Part shown: in pieces, positions 23,479 through 31,141 of the stretch | Position numbering within the stretch: position 1 is the first letter of the stretch | Layout of the letters: each line of letters opens with the position of its first letter | Source of the DNA: Myxococcota bacterium | Lineage (GTDB): Bacteria; Myxococcota_A; UBA9160; UBA4427 | Direction of reading: 5' to 3' | Length of the DNA stretch: 38,813 bases | Assembly (NCBI GenBank): GCA_028278345.1 | Contig: JANQEL010000230.1 | Location: 1-38,813 of the forward strand | Position numbers and translations under genes: made by a program | Notes under the pieces: generated by a model | Told to the model about the DNA's origin: nothing | Database searches by the model: none | Seen by the model: only the letters and a program-made list of their open reading frames with translations

Positions 23479-24387
23479 GTGGAACGCTTCCGCCTTGCAG
23501 TGGGCCTGGTGGTCTGCGCGACTGCGCTGGGTTGCTCGACGCCGATCGCCACCCAAGTGCCATGGCCCTTTGCATCGAGTACTGAGGTCGACGCCCCGGA
23601 GATCGCCATCCCCGAGGACGCAGAAATGCGCAATCGCCTGCGTTGGACCTCGCTCTCGCGCGAGGGGCGCGACGCCCTTCGCGATGGACGACCCCAGGAC
23701 GCCGAGATCGCGTTCACTGCTGCACTCTCGACCTTCGACGCGTCACCCGCCGGACGAGCACGCATGCACACGACCCTCGGCAACCTCACGCGCCTGGCTT
23801 CGATCTACCGACGCCTCGGCCGCGAGGACGATGGCGAGCGCGTGATGGCGATCGTCGACGCGTTCGTGGCGGCCGAAGAAGGAACCGAAGGCGGCAACGA
23901 CTACGCCGCCCGCTTCGAGGCCTGGAGCGCGCATCCCCTCGAACCGGCCTATCGCGGGCCCGATCACTGGGCGTCGGAGGAACGCCGCTTCGAACCCGGC
24001 CTCGAGGCGCTGATCCGCCGCACCGCGCGTCGCTATCGCGTCGATCCCGCCCTGGTGAAGGCCGTCGTCGCCGCCGAATCGAACTTCGACACCCTCGCCG
24101 TTTCCCACAAGGGCGCGCAGGGCCTGATGCAACTCATGCCGGCGACCGCGAAGGAGATGGGGGTGCAGTCGCCGTTTCGTCCGAGCGAGAACATCCAGGG
24201 GGGCGTGCGCTATCTCAAGACGCTGCTCGAACGCTACGACGACGTCGATCTCGCGCTGGCCGCCTACAACGCCGGCCCCGTGGCGGTCGATCGCTTCGGT
24301 GGCATCCCGCCCTATGAAGAGACCGAAACCTACGTGAAGCGGGTGATGCGCTACTACCGAAAGTACCGCGCCAGCAACACCCCCTGA
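23479..24387 (+). CDS. Lytic transglycosylase lipoprotein (SLT domain) with TPR-like region
   Basis: A 302-residue envelope enzyme that cleaves peptidoglycan glycan strands to 1,6-anhydromuropeptides. GTG 23479 begins 5 nt after the symporter stop and gives a lipoprotein signal with a good lipobox (ATALGC, Cys19). Helical TPR-like sequence occupies about 55-135 (AEIAFTAALSTF, LTRLASIYRRLGRED). The SLT domain (about 178-295) has the catalytic Glu in VVAAESNFDTLAVSHKGAQGLMQLMPATAKEMGV, plus GGVRYLKTLLERYDDVDLALAAYNAGPVAV. All three family motifs are present. The frame is open far upstream inside the symporter gene, but that is a shadow. Peptidoglycan cleavage would fit insertion of the nearby secretin (inference). 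Confidence 0.92.
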   Translation: MERFRLAVGLVVCATALGCSTPIATQVPWPFASSTEVDAPEIAIPEDAEMRNRLRWTSLSREGRDALRDGRPQDAEIAFTAALSTFDASPAGRARMHTTLGNLTRLASIYRRLGREDDGERVMAIVDAFVAAEEGTEGGNDYAARFEAWSAHPLEPAYRGPDHWASEERRFEPGLEALIRRTARRYRVDPALVKAVVAAESNFDTLAVSHKGAQGLMQLMPATAKEMGVQSPFRPSENIQGGVRYLKTLLERYDDVDLALAAYNAGPVAVDRFGGIPPYEETETYVKRVMRYYRKYRASNTP

Positions 24388-24434
24388 CGCGAAGCACGCC
24401 CGCAACCCCGACGCGCAACCCCGAAAGAGACGCC

Positions 24435-25088
24435 ATGACCGCCCCAGAGTCCATCGATATCGATACGATCGGCGAAGACCTCCCGCTACTCGAAGGCCTT
24501 CGCACCGCGCGCGCCATCCGACGCCTCGCCCCCGATCCCGTCCCCCGGGAATTGATTCGCAAGATCTGTGAGGCCGGCACCTACGCCCCGAGTGGCGGCA
24601 ATCGCCAGCCGTGGATCTTCGTCGCCGTCACCGAAGCCGAACGGCGCGCGTGGATCGCCGAGCGCTACGTCGAGGCCTTCCGCGAGTACATCGCGCCGGC
24701 CTTCGAGGCGGCCCAGGCCGATCCCGACTTCCCCGAAGCGAAAGTGCGCAACATGAAGGCCGCGCTCCATCTCGCCGAACACCTCCACGAAGCCCCGGTG
24801 CATCTCTTCGTGGCGGGCTGGACCCGGCGCGGTGCACCCCAGGAGCAGGCGCTCTTCCCCTGCATCCAGAACGTGCTCCTCGCCTGCCGGGCGGTCGGGC
24901 TCGGCGCATCGCTCACGACCATGCATCGCAGCCACGGCGGGGAGATCGATCGCTACCTCGGCCTCTCCGAGCGAACGCCTTCGTGCGCGCTCATCCCGAT
25001 CGGCTGGCCGCTGGGCAAGCACGGGAAGCCGCCGCGCGAATCGGTCGACCAGAAGCTCTTCTTCGAACGCTACGAAGCGCCCGCCTAG
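24435..25088 (+). CDS. Nitroreductase-family FMN oxidoreductase
   Basis: A 217-residue flavoenzyme. ATG 24435 has AAAGAG 7 nt upstream. The family motif is near the N-terminus: LRTARAIRRLAPDPVPRELIRKICEAGTYAPSGGNRQPWIFVAV, where RAIRR and the SGGNRQPW segment bind FMN phosphate and ring. The C-terminal GLGASLTTMH and ALIPIGWPLGKHGKPPR motifs also bind FMN. It would be a NAD(P)H-dependent reductase of nitro compounds or quinones. It converges with the gene at 25093 (4 nt gap). Confidence 0.92.
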   Translation: MTAPESIDIDTIGEDLPLLEGLRTARAIRRLAPDPVPRELIRKICEAGTYAPSGGNRQPWIFVAVTEAERRAWIAERYVEAFREYIAPAFEAAQADPDFPEAKVRNMKAALHLAEHLHEAPVHLFVAGWTRRGAPQEQALFPCIQNVLLACRAVGLGASLTTMHRSHGGEIDRYLGLSERTPSCALIPIGWPLGKHGKPPRESVDQKLFFERYEAPA

Positions 25089-25092
25089 CCCA

Positions 25093-26079
25093 TCACCACC
25101 CGCGCATGTCGATCGGCCACTCGTCGACGACCTCTTCGCCTTCGACCACGTAGACGCGCTCGTGGTAAGCGAGGGTGGGATCGATGTGGGCCGGGATGAC
25201 GCGAATGCGGTCGCCCACCGCGAGCTTCGGTTCCGGAGCGAAGGTGAGGTGCTCGTCGGAGCAGAACCACACCTTGCCGGCCTCCGTCGTCGGGTTGCCG
25301 TGATCCATACCGAGGCTCTTGAGCCCACCGTCGGCCACCGCGTAGGCGTCCGAAACCGAGATCACCGTGAGCCAGAGCCAGACCGCCTGCACGAAGGGGT
25401 GGCCGAGTTCGCGGTACGCCGTGTCCATCAAGGCGTAGGAGCCGGCCTGGATCTCGGTCGCGATGGGGTTGCAGTCGTAGGTCCCGGTGCCCCCCGCGGA
25501 GATGACGTCGCCTCCGACGTCGGCGTGGGCGCGCTTCAAGAGCTCCATGCTCTCGGCGCAGCGCCGTTCGCGCTCGGCGCGATCCGCGATGCCGACGATG
25601 TGCCCCTCGTATCCCATCACCCCGCGCACCTCGAGACCCTGCTTGCGCGCACGATCGGCGAGGCGCCCTGCGTCCTCCGGTGAACACCCGCAGCGCGGCA
25701 AGCCGACGTTCACGTCGACCAGCACTTCGCGCACGCCTCCCGAAACCGCGGCGTCGAGGGTTTCGTCGGAGTCGATCGCCACGGTCACCCGCGCATCGAG
25801 GGCCGCGAGCCGACGCGTGTCGAGGACTTCGTTCGCGAGCAGCAGATCTTCGCCGAGCCCCGCTTCGGCCATCACCTCCATCTCGCGCACCGTCGCGCAG
25901 CAGAAGTTCGCATGCCCGGCATCGCGTTGGCGCCGCGCAAGCTCGCTGCACTTGTGCGCCTTCACGTGGGGGCGCAACCGCTCGCCGGGCAGCGCCTTCG
26001 CCATCGCCGCGAGGTTCTGTTCGAGCAGCGCGGCGTCGAGGATCAGGCTCGGGGTCGGAAGATCGTGAATGGTGGCCAT
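25093..26079 (-). CDS. PLP-dependent D-threonine aldolase-like enzyme (alanine racemase fold III)
   Basis: A 328-residue protein. Start ATG 26079 (MATIHDLPTP) is the family-typical start. A -10 box TAGCCT (26093-26088) lies 8 nt upstream with no ribosome site. The PLP lysine is in RPHVKAHK (Lys40). The barrel segments RCGCSPEDAGRLADRA, GVMGYEGHI, SAGGTGTYD and SYALMDTAY are conserved. The C-terminal metal ligands read HID (His298, Asp300). His plus Asp is the pattern of D-threonine aldolase, while D-serine dehydratases have His plus Cys (HxC). I therefore favour an aldolase that cleaves D-threonine or a D-3-hydroxy amino acid to glycine plus an aldehyde. The related dehydratase activity is the alternative. 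Confidence 0.88.
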   Translation of the reverse strand: MATIHDLPTPSLILDAALLEQNLAAMAKALPGERLRPHVKAHKCSELARRQRDAGHANFCCATVREMEVMAEAGLGEDLLLANEVLDTRRLAALDARVTVAIDSDETLDAAVSGGVREVLVDVNVGLPRCGCSPEDAGRLADRARKQGLEVRGVMGYEGHIVGIADRAERERRCAESMELLKRAHADVGGDVISAGGTGTYDCNPIATEIQAGSYALMDTAYRELGHPFVQAVWLWLTVISVSDAYAVADGGLKSLGMDHGNPTTEAGKVWFCSDEHLTFAPEPKLAVGDRIRVIPAHIDPTLAYHERVYVVEGEEVVDEWPIDMRGW

Positions 26080-26156
26080 GGCGAGCGAGGCTAACACCGG
26101 GGTGCGCAGCGTGGTATAACGCGGCGCGCGGGCAGACCGCGCCACGGAGTCAGTAA
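26080..26156. promoter_or_regulatory. Divergent promoter region between the aldolase and the kinase
   Basis: The minus direction has TAGCCT (26093-26088). The plus direction has CTAACA (26091-26096), 18 nt, then TATAAC (26115-26120), giving a start near 26127 and a leader with CGGAG before ATG 26157. The plus -35 box overlaps the minus -10 box by three bases, so the two promoters cannot easily be occupied at once. Confidence 0.55.
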
Positions 26157-27209
26157 ATGAGCAGCGCAGCCGGTGTGGACCCTTCGATCGTCGACCTCGA
26201 TCGACTCGCCGAATGGATGGACGGCCAGGGCCTCGGCACGGGGTCGATCGAAGAGGTCGTCGTCCTCGCCGGCGGCACCCAGAACGTCCTGCTTCGCTTC
26301 GAGCGCGCCGGGCGCAGCTACGTGCTCCGTCGCCCCCCGCCGCATCCGCGCGAGAAGAGCAACGAAACCATGCGGCGCGAGGCGCGCGTGCTCGGCGCCA
26401 TCGCCGATAGCGACGTTCCCCATCCCCGCTTGATCGCCGCCTGCAGCGAGACCGAGCCTCTCGGCGCCGCCTTCTACCTGATGGAGCCGATCGACGGCTT
26501 CAACCCCACCCAGGGCCTGCCCGAGTACCACGCGAGCGATCCGAAGGTGCGCTTCGAGATGGGGATGTCCCTCGTCGATTCGATCGCAGCGCTGGGGGCC
26601 CTCGACTACCTCGAGATCGGCCTCGAAGGCTTCGGTCGCCCGGAGAACTACCTCGAGCGACAGGTCGCCCGCTGGCGCAGTCAGCTCGAGGGCTACGACG
26701 GCACCCCCGGTTATCCCGGGCCCGACATCCCCGGCGTCGATCGCGTCGGCGACTGGCTCGATGCGAACCGCCCCGCGAACTTCGCACCGGGCGTCATCCA
26801 CGGTGACTACCACCTCGCGAACGTGATGTACGAGAACGAGAGCCCGAAGATCGCGGCCATCGTCGATTGGGAACTGTCTACGGTGGGAGATCCGCTGCTC
26901 GATCTCGGTTGGGTACTCGCGACCTGGCGCGAGCCCGAAGGCCCTTCCGCGGGCGCCATCGCCGTCGAACCGTGGGACGGGTTTCCGACGGCCCAAGAAC
27001 TCGTGGCGCGCTACGCCGAACGAAGCGACCGCAACCTCGACGCGATTGCGTGGTACAAGGTCCTCGCCTGCTACAAGCTCGGCATCATCCTCGAGGGCAC
27101 CTTCGCGCGGGCCTGCGCGGGAAAGGCGCCGAAGGCGACGGGGGACTTGCTCCACGCCACGACGGTGGGCCTGTTCGAGCGCGCGGTGGCCTCGATCGAG
27201 AGCGCTTGA
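26157..27209 (+). CDS. APH-like phosphotransferase (ACAD10/11-type kinase family)
   Basis: A 350-residue protein of the aminoglycoside-phosphotransferase fold (PF01636). An N-terminal lobe has an aspartate/lysine-type nucleotide region (SYVLRRPPPH, Arg-rich). The Brenner motif is intact (HGDYHLANV, 215-223) and a metal-binding DWELSTVGDPLLDLG follows (237-251). This subgroup is often encoded beside acyl-CoA dehydrogenases and likely phosphorylates a hydroxylated acyl-CoA. CGGAG supports the start. It is not a likely antibiotic-resistance gene. It converges with the TetR gene (6 nt between the stops). Confidence 0.88.
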   Translation: MSSAAGVDPSIVDLDRLAEWMDGQGLGTGSIEEVVVLAGGTQNVLLRFERAGRSYVLRRPPPHPREKSNETMRREARVLGAIADSDVPHPRLIAACSETEPLGAAFYLMEPIDGFNPTQGLPEYHASDPKVRFEMGMSLVDSIAALGALDYLEIGLEGFGRPENYLERQVARWRSQLEGYDGTPGYPGPDIPGVDRVGDWLDANRPANFAPGVIHGDYHLANVMYENESPKIAAIVDWELSTVGDPLLDLGWVLATWREPEGPSAGAIAVEPWDGFPTAQELVARYAERSDRNLDAIAWYKVLACYKLGIILEGTFARACAGKAPKATGDLLHATTVGLFERAVASIESA

Positions 27210-27215
27210 CGCCGA

Positions 27216-27821
27216 TCAGCGATCCGCCGCACCGAGTACCGCGGGCACGACGAAGCGCGTGACGAGGGCGCGTTCTTCGGCTTCGCTCTCGCCCGGGGTC
27301 GTGAGCAGCGAGACGATCTGGCGGACGATGAAACGCGCTCGCAGCAGCGCTGTCTCCGGGCGTTGATCGCCGTCGACCCACTCGGCCGTGAAGGCGCCGC
27401 CCAGATGCGCGATCACCTCGCTGCCTCGGGACATGCGCGCGGCCACTCCCGCTTCGCTCGGCGCGAACCAGGCCACCATCGAGGGATCGCTGCGCACCTT
27501 CGCGACTGCGCGCAGGATGTACTCGGTGAGGTGCTCGGCGGGATCGCGCACGGTTTCGAGTTCACGGTTCAACTCCGCGCCGAGACGCGCCGCGCGATCC
27601 TCCGCGAAGGCGACGTGGAGCGCGTGGCGGTTCTCGAAGTGGCGATAGAGGGTCGCGCGCGAACAGCCGGCACAGGCGGCGATCTCGCGCATGCCCGCGC
27701 CCGACACGCCGTGCTCGACGAAGGCGCGTCCGGCGCCGTCGAGGATGCGCGCGACGACGTCGCTCGATCCTTCGAGGCGCGCTTCGGACGCGGCCGCCGG
27801 CGCCGTCTCAGGCATCGCCAT
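27216..27821 (-). CDS. TetR-family regulator, likely repressor of the P450 operon
   Basis: A 201-residue protein. The HTH is at about residues 40-75 (GAGMREIAACAGCSRATLYRHFENRHALHVAF). ATG 27821 or 27815 starts inside the P450 gene, whose stop is at 27808-27810, so the two are translationally coupled. The C-terminal ligand-binding half has no recognisable ligand class. A 24-bp near-palindrome in the P450 promoter is a natural binding site for this protein, which would make it an autoregulator. Confidence 0.92.
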   Translation of the reverse strand: MAMPETAPAAASEARLEGSSDVVARILDGAGRAFVEHGVSGAGMREIAACAGCSRATLYRHFENRHALHVAFAEDRAARLGAELNRELETVRDPAEHLTEYILRAVAKVRSDPSMVAWFAPSEAGVAARMSRGSEVIAHLGGAFTAEWVDGDQRPETALLRARFIVRQIVSLLTTPGESEAEERALVTRFVVPAVLGAADR

Positions 27822-28998
27822 TCGCGTCGAAGGGGAGCGTGATGTAGCGGCGCACGTAGTTGCCCCCCGCGAACGTCCCCGCCTCGTAGTCGACGGTAAA
27901 CTTCGGACAACGCGCGAGCAGCTCTTCGAGGGCGATGCGCGACTGCAGGCGCGCCACCGCAGCCCCGATGCAGTGATGCGGGCCGTAGCTCAAGGCGAGG
28001 TGGCGGCGGATCTTGCGCGTCACGTCGCAGGCTTCGGCGTCTTCTCCGAACTCGCGCGGATCCCGATTCGCCGACGCGTAGATGAGCATTACCTTGCGAT
28101 CCTTGGGGATCGTCTTGCCCTCGATCTCGACGTCGCGCGTCGTCATTCGCGCGAGCCCCTGCACCGGGGAAGTGAGGCGGAGGAATTCGTCGACGGCGTT
28201 CACCGTGCGGCCCGGCTCACGCGCCAGCAGGTCGCGCTGATCGGGGTTGCGGGTCAGCAATTCCGCCGCGCCGCTCAAGAGCCCGGTCGTCGTGTCGTTG
28301 CCACCGGTGACCATGGTGAACGCCATTCCGAGGAGCTTCGCCATCGAGACGGGCTCGCCGTCGATCTCGCCGTGAATCAGGGCCGACATCATGTCGTCCT
28401 TCGGTTCCTTGCGAAGGCGCTCGATCATCGCGCTGAAGTAGGTGAAGAGTTCGAGCACCGCCTCTTCGGCGGTGCCGAGATCGCCGTCGGCGTTGGCGGC
28501 CACGATCGCGTCGGTCCAACGATCGAAGTTCGCCTGATCCTCGCTCGGCACGCCGAGGAAGTGGCCCACCACGAGACTCGGAAGCGGCTTGAAGAGTTCG
28601 ACCACGATGTCGCCCTTCCCCGCCTCGGCGAGCTTCGCCACGCGATCGCGGCAGAACTCGCGCAGCATCGGCTCGATCGCGAGCACCTGGCGCGGGGTGA
28701 AGCGCTTCACCGCGAGCTTGCGCAGGGAGGTGTGTTCGGGGGGATCCATCATCACGATCGGCGCCTCGATCCCGAGTCGCTCCATCTCGCCGTAGGCCAT
28801 GGTGAGACCCTGGGCGGAGGAGAAGGTCTGGGCGTCGACCGCCGCGTCGAAGACATCCTTGAAGCGCGAGAGCGCCCAGATCTCACCTTCGCTGTTCTCG
28901 AAGCGGTGGACGGGGTCGTGGTCGCGCAGCTGGGCGTACATCGGGAAGGGGTCGCGCCAGCTCTCGCCGCTGCGGGGGACGTATCGGGCTTCGCTCAT
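27808..28998 (-). CDS. Cytochrome P450 monooxygenase
   Basis: A 396-residue, soluble, class-I-type bacterial P450 needing ferredoxin and reductase, neither of which is encoded here. The oxygen-binding I-helix is TMVTGGNDTTTG (about 228-239), with the acid-alcohol pair as Asp-Thr. ExxR is EFLR (271-274). The Cys ligand is Cys343 in LSYGPHHCIGAAVAR. The first position of that heme loop is Leu rather than the usual Phe. The GNDTTT helix and the sequence around MMDPPEHTSLRKLAVKRFTP resemble steroid- and fatty-acid-hydroxylating P450s such as CYP125/CYP142-like or terpenoid CYPs. The substrate is not proven. Followed by its TetR gene (14-nt overlap). Confidence 0.93.
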   Translation of the reverse strand: MSEARYVPRSGESWRDPFPMYAQLRDHDPVHRFENSEGEIWALSRFKDVFDAAVDAQTFSSAQGLTMAYGEMERLGIEAPIVMMDPPEHTSLRKLAVKRFTPRQVLAIEPMLREFCRDRVAKLAEAGKGDIVVELFKPLPSLVVGHFLGVPSEDQANFDRWTDAIVAANADGDLGTAEEAVLELFTYFSAMIERLRKEPKDDMMSALIHGEIDGEPVSMAKLLGMAFTMVTGGNDTTTGLLSGAAELLTRNPDQRDLLAREPGRTVNAVDEFLRLTSPVQGLARMTTRDVEIEGKTIPKDRKVMLIYASANRDPREFGEDAEACDVTRKIRRHLALSYGPHHCIGAAVARLQSRIALEELLARCPKFTVDYEAGTFAGGNYVRRYITLPFDANGDA

Positions 28999-29052
28999 GG
29001 TTCCGACCTCGAAATGGGCTTCGCGGGCGCCGCGAAGCGGGTTGTCGAAAGC

Positions 29053-29076
29053 GAGACATAATCCAGATTTTGTCTC
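29053..29076. promoter_or_regulatory. 24-bp near-perfect palindrome: probable TetR operator
   Basis: GAGACA-T-AATC-C and A-GATT-T-TGTCTC form a dyad with 20 of 24 positions symmetric. On the minus strand it sits between TTGCGG (29083-29078) and TATGTC (29060-29055), a -35/-10 pair spaced 17 nt upstream of the P450 gene. It also lies 7 nt from the -35 box of the divergent methyltransferase promoter. Confidence 0.7.
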
Positions 29077-29083
29077 TCCGCAA

Positions 29084-29119
29084 TTGCCGGGCGCTTGGGG
29101 CGCCGTGTAGGTTCGAGAG
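29084..29119 (+). promoter_or_regulatory. Leaderless-type promoter of the methyltransferase gene
   Basis: TTGCCG (29084-29089), 18 nt, TAGGTT (29108-29113), then 6 nt to ATG 29120. There is no proper ribosome-binding site. Confidence 0.55.
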
Positions 29120-29761
29120 ATGGCCCCTACGGATCGTCCCGAAGACCCCGAGCTCGCCGAGATCAGCCAGACGACCCTCTCGCACTACGAGGAGGGGGCC
29201 CGGGGCTTCTGGCTGGGCACGCGCGACCACGACGTGAGCCAGAACATCGAGGCCCTGCTCTCCGAGCTGCCGGAGGACGGCCCCCAGCGCATCCTCGACT
29301 TCGGCTGCGGCCCGGGACGCGATCTGGTGGCCTTCCGGGAACGCGGGCACGCGCCCGTCGGCCTCGACGGGAGCGCGGCCTTCGTCGCGATGGCGCGCGA
29401 GCACGCGGGGGTCGAGGTGCTCCACCAGGACTTCCTCGCCCTCGACCTGCCCGACGAAGCCTTCGACGGGGTCTTCGCCAACGCATCGCTCTTCCACGTG
29501 CCGCGTCGGGCGCTGCCGCGCGTGCTCGGCGAACTCCGCGCCTGCCTGCGGCCCGGCGGCGTGCTCTTCGCCTCGAACCCGCGCGGCGACAATCGCGAGG
29601 GTTGGAACGGACGCCGCTACGGCGCCTACCACGACTTCGAGCAGTGGAAGACCTTCGTCCTCGACGCCGGCTTCGAAGAGATCCGCCACTACTACCGCCC
29701 GCCCGGTCTTCCCCGTGAAGAGCAGCCGTGGTTGGCGAGTCTGTGGCGCCGACCCGAATAA
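29120..29761 (+). CDS. SAM-dependent methyltransferase, class I
   Basis: A 213-residue protein. Motif I is RILDFGCGPGRDLVAF. The acidic motif II is VGLDGSAAFVAMARE, and motif III/post-I gives DFLALDLPDEAFDGVFANASLFHVPR. The CLRPGGVLFASNP segment completes the Methyltransf_11/25 fold. The acceptor (a small molecule or lipid) is unknown. The start is fixed by its position 6 nt after the TAGGTT box. It ends at a bidirectional terminator and is divergent from the P450-TetR operon. Confidence 0.92.
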   Translation: MAPTDRPEDPELAEISQTTLSHYEEGARGFWLGTRDHDVSQNIEALLSELPEDGPQRILDFGCGPGRDLVAFRERGHAPVGLDGSAAFVAMAREHAGVEVLHQDFLALDLPDEAFDGVFANASLFHVPRRALPRVLGELRACLRPGGVLFASNPRGDNREGWNGRRYGAYHDFEQWKTFVLDAGFEEIRHYYRPPGLPREEQPWLASLWRRPE

Positions 29762-29780
29762 CCAGGGCCCAAACGAGAAA

Positions 29781-29815
29781 GGGCGCGCGAACCGAAGTCC
29801 GCGCGCCCGTCTTTT
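29781..29815. terminator. Bidirectional terminator between methyltransferase and thiolase
   Basis: GGGCGCGCG (29781-29789) and CGCGCGCCC (29800-29808) form a perfect 9-bp stem. On the plus strand GTCTTTTC follows; on the minus strand TTTCTCGTTT follows. It serves the two convergent genes. Confidence 0.8.
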
Positions 29816-29836
29816 CGCTTGCTTCGAGCGAAGGCG

Positions 29837-31069
29837 CTAGACGCCGACGATGAAGCTGCAGCTCGTGGTGCCCGAGCCACCGATGTTGAGGGTCTGGAAG
29901 TTCTTGGCTCCCTCGACCTGGTAGGCCCCGGCCTGGTTCGTCACCTGGAGATAGGCGTCGAGCACCTGGCGCACGCCGGTGCTGCCCACCGGGTGACCGG
30001 CACCGATCAGGCCGCCGCTCGGGTTGATCGGGATCTTGCCGTCGATCTCGAGCCAGCCCTCTTCGACCGCCTTCCACGACTCACCGGGAGCGGTGATGCC
30101 GAAGTGGTCGATCGCCATGTACTCGCTGGTGGTGAAGCAGTCGTGGGTCTCGATGCCGTCGATGCCCGACGTATCGGCGATGCCCGCGCGCTTCTGGGCG
30201 TTCGCGATGGTGCTGCGAACGTGGGGCAGCACGAACTGATCGTTGCGGCTCTCGTAGACCTTGTCGACGAAGCGCAGACGCGCCGTGTTGTGGCCCCAGC
30301 CCTTGATCTGCGGGATGTCGCTGAGCTTCATGCCGTTTCGTTCGGCGTACTTTTCAGCGTATCGGCGCGAAGCGAGGAAGACGCACACGGCACCGTCGGT
30401 CACCTGGGAGCAATCCGCGATGCGGATGCGGCCACCGACCTCGGCGTTGTCGTCCGTGCGGCAGAGCGCGTGCTCCTTGTTCATGTACCAGGTGCGCGTC
30501 TGGGCATTGGGGTTGAGCTTCGCGTTGTCGTAGTTGATGCGACTGATCTCGGCGAGGTGCTCGTCCTTGAGCCCGTAGCGCTTGTCGTACTCGTCGCCGA
30601 GCTTGCCGAAGAGCTTCGGGAAGGGGAACTCGATGCCCTTGGCTTCCTGCTCGTACCAGGCCGCCGTGCCGAGGAAGGCGCCGCCCTCGGCGGCCGACAC
30701 CGTCTTCATCTGCTCGATGCCGACGACCGCCTGCAGGTCGTAGCGACCCGCCTCGATCTCGGCGCTCGCTGCGAGCAACGCGATGCTGCCCGAAGCGCAG
30801 GCCGCCTCGTGGCGGCTCGTCGGCAGCCCGCTGAAGGCCGGGTGCACTTCGGTGAAGAAGGCACCGAGGTGCCCCTGCATGCAGTAGAGACCCGCGGCGA
30901 AGTTGCCGACGTGGGCACTTTCGATCTCTTCGGGATCGATGTTGCAGCGCTCAAGAGCGCCCAGCACCGACTCGCGCATCAGCGCGGAGAAGTGCTTGTT
31001 CTCTTTCGTCCAGTTGCGGGCGAAATCCGTCTGGTATCCGCCGATCAAATAGACTTCGGGAGTCGACAT
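29837..31069 (-). CDS. SCP2-type thiolase / acetyl-CoA C-acyltransferase
   Basis: A 410-residue protein. AGGAG lies 6 nt before ATG 31069. The nucleophilic Cys is in SRHEAACASGS. The HDCF motif (IETHDCFTTSEYMAI) and the GHP motif (NPSGGLIGAGHPVGSTG) are those of SCP-x/SCP2-type thiolases. It would cleave a 3-ketoacyl-CoA, releasing acetyl-CoA or propionyl-CoA, as in steroid side-chain or branched-chain degradation. It lies 72 nt downstream of the 3-hydroxyacyl-CoA dehydrogenase gene on the same strand, so the two probably perform consecutive steps. Confidence 0.93.
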   Translation of the reverse strand: MSTPEVYLIGGYQTDFARNWTKENKHFSALMRESVLGALERCNIDPEEIESAHVGNFAAGLYCMQGHLGAFFTEVHPAFSGLPTSRHEAACASGSIALLAASAEIEAGRYDLQAVVGIEQMKTVSAAEGGAFLGTAAWYEQEAKGIEFPFPKLFGKLGDEYDKRYGLKDEHLAEISRINYDNAKLNPNAQTRTWYMNKEHALCRTDDNAEVGGRIRIADCSQVTDGAVCVFLASRRYAEKYAERNGMKLSDIPQIKGWGHNTARLRFVDKVYESRNDQFVLPHVRSTIANAQKRAGIADTSGIDGIETHDCFTTSEYMAIDHFGITAPGESWKAVEEGWLEIDGKIPINPSGGLIGAGHPVGSTGVRQVLDAYLQVTNQAGAYQVEGAKNFQTLNIGGSGTTSCSFIVGV

Positions 31070-31141
31070 CCTGTGCTCCTGTTTGGTGTTGCGGCGCGAG
31101 TTCGACTGGCGCGTTGAATTGGAAATCGGATTGTGTGCGGC

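Noticed and set aside
26157..27209. Aminoglycoside resistance gene
   Set aside because: The Brenner motif is shared by the whole APH fold; the sequence resembles the ACAD10/11-associated kinases, and the context is lipid metabolism.
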